From assembly GCF_003473485.1 (NCBI RefSeq), contig NC_053048.1, positions 34,282,755 through 34,346,754 of the forward strand: a stretch of 64,000 bases of DNA, read 5' to 3'. Shown piece after piece: positions 58,337 to 64,000 of the stretch. The translations under genes were made by a program, and so were the position numbers. Within the stretch, counting starts at the first letter, position 1. Every line of letters starts with the position of its first letter. The stretch is from Medicago truncatula. Lineage: Eukaryota; Streptophyta; Magnoliopsida; Fabales; Fabaceae. Under the pieces are notes generated by a model. The model did not search any database, had not been told where the DNA came from, and saw nothing but the letters and a program-made list of their open reading frames with translations.

Positions 58337-60430
58337 AAAGGTAATGTGTCAACATCAATTCTCTTCCCTCTTGTTTCGTTTTCCTTCTCTCTCTCTGATT
58401 CACTCATTTCCTATAAGCAAGAACAAATTATCTTTCATTCACTCATAGCTTCTCGTCACTCCTTCTTCATCTTTGTACAGTGCCACCCTCTCATGCTATT
58501 TTCGGTCACTCCGCCTGTCTCGGCTGCGACGCCATATTCATCTCCTTGTTTTCATACCCAGGTTTTTTCCTTTCTCTGTTCTTGTTTTTAGAATTTCAGT
58601 GGCTTGTAATTGTTGTTATACCTTGTTGTGCTAAACGTTGGTTTGATTCTTAGTAGATAAGAAGAAGGAAAAAAATCCTAAACCTAAATAATTTTTATTT
58701 TATTCTTACTTATTATCTCATTTCATTACTTCATTCTTGCATTTTTATCATGGGGTGAGATGATTCCTTCATTATTTTCGTTTTCCCCAAATTTCAAATT
58801 AAAAACCCTAAATTTTTGAATTGACGAAATGATGAAATTGATTAAGATTTATATACTGAATATGTTCAATATTAATTTTCTCAACTTAATTGCATGATTA
58901 TAGACTTCAAAACAGCTAATACTTAAATCTAATACCCCATAATCAATTTTGTGTTACAATTTTTCTCTTGTATTTTTTTGTTGGTGTTTTGATGTTTGTT
59001 TTAATGAAAAAGTATGCGAGTTAGTTTTAAGGGGGAGGGTCTGTTTTTTGAGCTGTGTTGTGCTCTGAGTTCACAACATGTTTTTGTTGGTTTTTTCCCA
59101 CACTCACCTAAGCTTTCTTTGCATTCCAAAGAAGATTGGTAGTTTTAATAGAAAAGTGGTAAGAATTGTAAGGAAAAGTTATCTCATTGAGTACAGTATG
59201 AAAGTGAATATAAACACACTTGAACATATAATTTAAAAGATATAGTGTCAGTGATGAATTGAGTATTTTTTTTCCTTCTTTTTAAGAGATATGAATATGA
59301 TATGTACTTTGAGAAAGTAGATTATGTTTCGAGTGAAACCTATTTATGTTGAAATTGTGAATAGTTGAGTATTTATATATGAGAGGGAACTTCTTAATCT
59401 TTAAGAGAAAGGTAGTAATATAGTTGCTGAATTGATTTCATAAGTGTGGACTTCAGAGTCTTAGAGAACAAGTTATTCCACTATTTTGCTATCTGTAGTA
59501 GTGCTGCTATATTAGGGGGTGCAGGGAGTGTTTTTCTGCCTGGGCCTTTTCTGCTATCTGGCCTGAGAAGGGAGGTCTGTGCTGTTTGTGATTTCTGGTC
59601 TGCTGTTTGTGCCACCCCTGTTTTCTGGTATGCTGTTTGTGTTTATATGAACAAAGTCCTTGCTTAAATTATATTTAATGTTTTTGTTTGTGATGCTTAC
59701 ATTTTTTTCTGATGTTTTAGCTGCATTATATTTGATGCAATAAGCTTGTAAATCACCATGTTTGCAATATAACTTATTATTGATCTAATTGAGTGATTTT
59801 GTGCAGTTTTGGTGTGCCAATTGCACCCACAATTGAAAATTTGTGGATAGTTCAAATGCTGTTTTGGATTGTGGTAGTATTGATGATGGACAGCTCTAAT
59901 AGTTTTTGGACAAAAGCACATGCACTCATTGCTAAGTAGATGAAGTGACCCTTTTGTGTATACAACCAGACTTTTATAACTATGATATTGTGTTTTTTGG
60001 TGGCCAAATCATGGTGACAAAGGTCAACACATGACTATGAATTTTTTATTTTTTTTGGGAAAACATGTTTGTAAAGTTAACATTAGGTACAATGCTAGTT
60101 AACTTATGTAATTTAATGTTTGTAAAGTTAACATAAGGTTTAACTTATGTAATTTAAGTTCTATTTTGTGATGTAGTTAATCAACCATGTAAATGGTATG
60201 GTTTTGGAAATTGTAAATGGTGTGGTTGTAATGGAAAAATTAGTGAATAATATAAGGTAGCAATGTTATTTTACAAGTTCCTGTCTAAACTTTAAAATTC
60301 ATTAAACTTGACCACAAAATTTATCATCAAGATGACTGGAATTGAATCAGCCATAAAATAGCCACTTAATAAACTTCAATTTTGCATAATTGTTCTAAAC
60401 AACCACATAATAGGTCAACAAGTGTAACAA
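58337..60430. other. Gene-like but unassigned stretch
   Basis: The first 250 bases are C/T-rich (ctctctctctgattcactca) with a CDS-like gtcactccgcctgtctcggc piece, like a plant leader and first exon. Around 59460-59660 and 59806-59940 lie further less AT-rich blocks with possible splice borders. I could not join them to a recognisable protein. This may be a dead gene or gene pieces in a transposon. Confidence 0.3.
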
Positions 60431-60448
60431 ATTAACCCTTAAAAAAAA

Positions 60449-61560
60449 TTAACAAATAACATCAAATACACTTGAGAACATCAACTTTCCCCTAGAACCT
60501 AAATACACGAGTAACAAAAATCTCCATGACAACAAAAATAATGATTGCCCAATTCTTTTCTTCTCATCAGATAACTTGACCTTCAACTTCTCAATTTTCT
60601 TATTACTCATCTCCTTCGTTATATCTGAACATATACAAGCTTGTCGAGTTGGTGTTGTTTCGGATAATTCGTATAAAGAAGACGCAAACACACACTTCAC
60701 AGCAAAATGGACACACAATAGCAAGAAAGTGAAGCCACGACAACTCAGCATTGCAGCGGCCAACTCGCACAGTGTCAGGCAAAAAACTGAGCACAAAACC
60801 ACCACAGCAAAATCACAGATACATCAACAGAGAATGCAGCCCCCAAAAGCTGAAAACAATCCTACCGAAACAGCAACACACAACACTAACAGCTAAACTA
60901 GAACCAAAATAGTGACCCATCCTATCTTTTCAATTGTGCCCATTTGAAATTGGAAGAGGTTGTAGACATTTTTTCACTGCAAAAGACAAACACAATAATG
61001 AAATAAATCAATACAATGTCCATAGCGTCACACCAATAACATGAAGCAAAAGAAAACTTAAGCAAACTTACAAACATGTTCAATAACAAAAGAAATATAA
61101 TTTCAAAGGCAAATTAATTGTTTTACCTTTTTACTCGTAGCCATCAAAATGCAGAGAAAACAAAATCAGTAGCACAACACATCAATGAGAATGAAAATAT
61201 TGAACTCCAACACAACACAACACCATATTCAACTCAAAACAGATTTAACATCAACATAATACAATGCACACAGACTCCATGACGACCGGTGACAACATCT
61301 CTGTTACCAACGCCGGTGAATACTACCATATTTCAGATAGAGAGTGAGGACGAACGGATCTCCATGATGATGGCCAGCGACGTACCTCAACGTCGGGGGA
61401 AAAAAGAGGGGCAGCGCGGTGGTGGTTGATAGTGGCGAGAGGCAGAGAAACGATGGTGGTGGTGATAGGGGACAGAGTCATGGGGGAGAAAGGATTGGAA
61501 GGTGTGGTGATGGGAGAGTACGCGATTTTCAGAGAGAGGAGAGAAGCTACAGATCTAGGT
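60449..61560 (-). pseudogene. Possible relic of a plant coiled-coil/membrane-tail protein
   Basis: On the minus strand the end of a frame reads MSNKKIEKLKVKLSDEKKR and then a hydrophobic stretch (FLLSWRFLLLVYLG) before the stop at 60449. A short coiled coil plus membrane tail resembles the C-terminus of GRF-zinc-finger-like proteins common in legumes. The zinc finger itself was not found. Upstream, 61290-61560 is a C/T-rich leader-like region on the same strand. Weak call; it may be unrelated pieces. Confidence 0.25.
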
Positions 61561-61759
61561 TTTAATGAAGGGGAAATTACAAAACTACCCTTGCTGTCGT
61601 ATTTGTGTTTGTATTTTTGTGTCCATTTATCATTCCTGATAGAAGATTTAGGTCATGCAATCACTCAAAAGATCATCAAACCATGGGGGATAAAACAAAG
61701 GTAATAACAAACATTTTGTGGTTTCCGTCAAAAAAAAAAAAAAACATTTTGTGGTTATC

Positions 61760-62640
61760 ACATAACGTTGCATGTATTCATAAAATCAAACAATTGGTTG
61801 GCTACGTGACACTACTTCAGGTATAACAAACAAATTGTTATTTACATAACTTGTAAACATGTTATATTATTTGTTGTTTATTGATTAGTATATGTTGATA
61901 TATGTATTAATATATCAGCAGATCAACAGAGTCAAACCCATAGATTTTGAGGATCATTGTAGAAGGATAGACACTTGTGTGCTATCTTGTTTGTACCGAT
62001 GAAGGGTCTCCACATCATAGACCTTTACGAAGCGCACATGGATCATATTATACCTACAAATTGTGTATTCTATGCATAACATCCATTCTAGAACATCAAA
62101 CTCTCTTCAGGCTGGATGTTATACGAACCTCACATGATCTGTTATTTGTCGGAGCACGTGTTGTGCTATATTGAATTTGTCCAACCATTCTCAAACATCC
62201 AACTCAGTTTGTTTCACCTATGACGACCCGAGAGAGTGTGCTTGTGGCCTAGACCAACTTTCTTAGGCATGTGTTGTATGTTGCACACTTAGGAGATAAT
62301 GTGTTGCATGGTTTTGACCCAACAAAAAGATACATGAAACAACATTTCAGGATTTCACATTCGTACTTGCTTTCCAAACCCGCAAGAGATCTTCCTGGGC
62401 CACATGAGCAGGAGAATGCTCGATGAGATTACTATTAACGAGGATGGAAACATGTTGTAGGTAGATATGGGCCCATGATTAGGCCACATTTGGGTGATAG
62501 CCATTGGGATACTGGCTAGTGGCCAAGTGGAGCAGGGGTCTAGTCTGACAAGGTTTAGAATGGGTCATTGTTGATACTCAAGGAAGGATGGTGTATCACT
62601 GTAGGATGAGGGGTGGTGGTATGGGGTATGTCGCTGAGTA
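61760..62640 (+). mobile_element. Plant mobile domain (PMD, MAIN-like) fossil
   Basis: Frames give QLVGYVTLLQ near 61795 and YEPHMICYLSEHVLCYIEFVQ-like pieces near 62110-62170, resembling the PMD blocks GYLTLLQ and YLPERVLRQFGYVQ. The domain occurs in Mutator-like and other plant transposons and in a few host genes. This copy is broken in several places and looks old. Which element type it came from cannot be told. Confidence 0.5.
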
Positions 62641-62902
62641 GGGTTTATAGCTTTGTATGATTTTGATATTTTGTTTGGAATATATTGTATGATTTGAATA
62701 TTTTATTCCAAATATTTGTATGATTTAGATATTGGTTTACATATGTATAATGTTATAATTATGGCGTGTTATGGTTTCATTATATTTCGATAATATTTTG
62801 ATGTGTGTTGATAATTTGTTTTTGTGCGTATTGCAAATCAACGTAAACTTGCAAAAAGGTGTGCTCACTATCTCAAATACTTAGAATTTTTATGTTGACA
62901 CA

Positions 62903-64000
62903 CACTACAAGAAAACAACGTTTTAGAGTCGGCGAAAAACCCACTCTAACTGGGCAAAAACCGACGCTAACAATGAAATAGCGTCGGTGTCAGGTGCAAG
63001 CTAAAAAACTGGAAGTTACTGGATAGAGTCGGCTATTTCCATCCGAGGCTAACGTAGCGTCGGCCAAGCCGAGTTTAAAATCGACTCTTCGTGCAGCCGA
63101 GGCTATTTAATTCAAAATAAAAAAAGTAAACAAAATCATTTAGAGTTTGTCAATCCGATGCTATCTTAAAAGGTTAAAGTCGGCTTCACTAACGCTAAAG
63201 TCAACTTTACGCCGGTCAACTAAATCGTATAGAGTTGGGCATCCGACTCTATAGTCAACCAAAAGTCAACTAAATCTTAGAGTTAGTTGGACCGACTCTA
63301 AAGTCAAATTTTAAAAGTCAAGATTATTTAGTAGAGTCGGCCTACCGGATGCTAAAGTCAAAATCATAAAATGTCAAATAAATTGTTAGAGTCGGTATGA
63401 CCGAGGCTAGTAATTTTTTTATTTTTTTTTACTTTTTGACCATGTTTAGCAAATCAATTGGTTTCATACTCTCTTTTGCAGAATAATACCAGAAATCTGC
63501 GAAATATTTCAATTTATATCATGTTTGCCCATAATGCCGCTAAACTAGTTAGCACATCAAGTAAGCTACAAAAAGTAATATTGTGCTAACATAAGAAACA
63601 CATTCACTTTAACACTTTAACTGCTGTTGTGATACTGCAAAAGAGCCTAAAACTACAAAATATCAAAGTTACGATCACAGTAGCATGCTCATGTCATAAT
63701 ATATTACCAACAAAATAAGCACGTCCAAAAAAGTCGTTCTAGTACTAAAAACTAGTCTAAAACAACCAAAGTCAAGAGTCACTATGCAATGATTGGTCGT
63801 CCAAGTTATCATATGAGGATGTGAAGGAGGCTAGGTGACACTACATGATCAGTTACCAGAACGACGGTCCCGCTCCATAATAAATTTTTTAAATTCAACC
63901 ATTTGAATCATCAATTGCTTGTTTAGGTCTATAGCTACTTGTGATTGAGCTAATGCCTCATCAGCCTTCTTCTCGGCTATAGCAGCCTTCTCCTCAGCTC
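62903..64000. mobile_element. CACTA (En/Spm) transposon terminus, element runs off the window
   Basis: The sequence CACTACAAGAAAAC at 62903 is the typical CACTA terminal inverted repeat. It is followed to about 63410 by an array of sub-terminal words of the type gagtcggc...ccgacgcta and gtcaa in both orientations, as is usual for transposase-binding sub-termini. The other end lies beyond the right edge. The minus-strand coding tail at 63849-64000 fits this being the 3' end of the element. Confidence 0.88.
63849..64000 (-). CDS. C-terminal part of a CACTA-element protein (partial)
   Basis: The minus-strand frame enters from the right edge and ends at a stop at 63849-63851. The visible 49 residues are Ala/Lys/Glu-rich (AEEKAAIAEKKADEALAQSQ) and then QLMIQMVEFKKFIMERDRR, a coiled-coil tail like that of plant En/Spm-type transposase-associated (Ptta/TNP1-like) proteins. 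The frame is open through the window edge. The rest of the gene must be to the right. Function as a terminus-binding protein is inference. Confidence 0.55.
   Translation of the reverse strand, partial: AEEKAAIAEKKADEALAQSQVAIDLNKQLMIQMVEFKKFIMERDRRSGN

Overview
This looks like nuclear DNA of a flowering plant, most likely a cool-season legume of the Medicago/Trifolium/pea type. The genes are intron-rich with GT-AG borders, the intergenic DNA is AT-rich, and there are legume-type tRNA-derived SINEs, many MITEs, LINE pieces and a CACTA transposon end. Species assignment is inference; no species-specific marker was tested. Layout: 0.65-2.8 kb holds old retroelement debris (a copia fossil and a LINE 3' end). 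3.3-7.2 kb (+) is mitochondrial 4-hydroxybenzoate polyprenyltransferase (COQ2/PPT1, ubiquinone synthesis). 8.4-11.1 kb (-) is an NPH3/BTB protein, convergent with it. 14.2-17.5 kb (+) is a plastid GNAT acetyltransferase of the NSI type. 17.5-24.9 kb is a repeat-rich gap with several MITEs and a LINE endonuclease fragment. 24.9-33.4 kb (+) is a 20-exon LRR-VIII-1 receptor kinase. 35.3-37.9 kb (+) is a centrin. 38.5-39.7 kb (-) is a decayed LINE. 40.2-42.3 kb (+) is an intronless PLS-DYW pentatricopeptide protein, followed at 42.6-43.9 kb by decayed exons of an LRR-VIII-1 kinase. 46.5-50.6 kb (+) is a ZIP-family metal transporter. 53.7-54.7 kb (-) is a RETICULATA-related plastid membrane protein. 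From 55 kb to the right edge I see no intact gene, only transposon ends, a plant-mobile-domain fossil and the terminus of a CACTA element that runs off the window. The genes are independent eukaryotic units and do not form one pathway. Several act in organelles (COQ2 and PPR in mitochondria; NSI and the RETICULATA-related protein in plastids). From memory, the NPH3, ZIP and RETICULATA-related types sit next to each other in Arabidopsis (around At3g08640-At3g08660), so part of this window may be old conserved microsynteny expanded by inserted genes and repeats. I found no convincing wholly new system. The observations most worth a second look are the internal duplication in the ZIP transporter with a degenerate second metal site, the kinase exon graveyard behind the PPR gene, and a 1.1-kb TIR element with repeated 14-bp palindromes near its ends. 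All gene structures were built by eye from splice sites and family memory, without transcript data.
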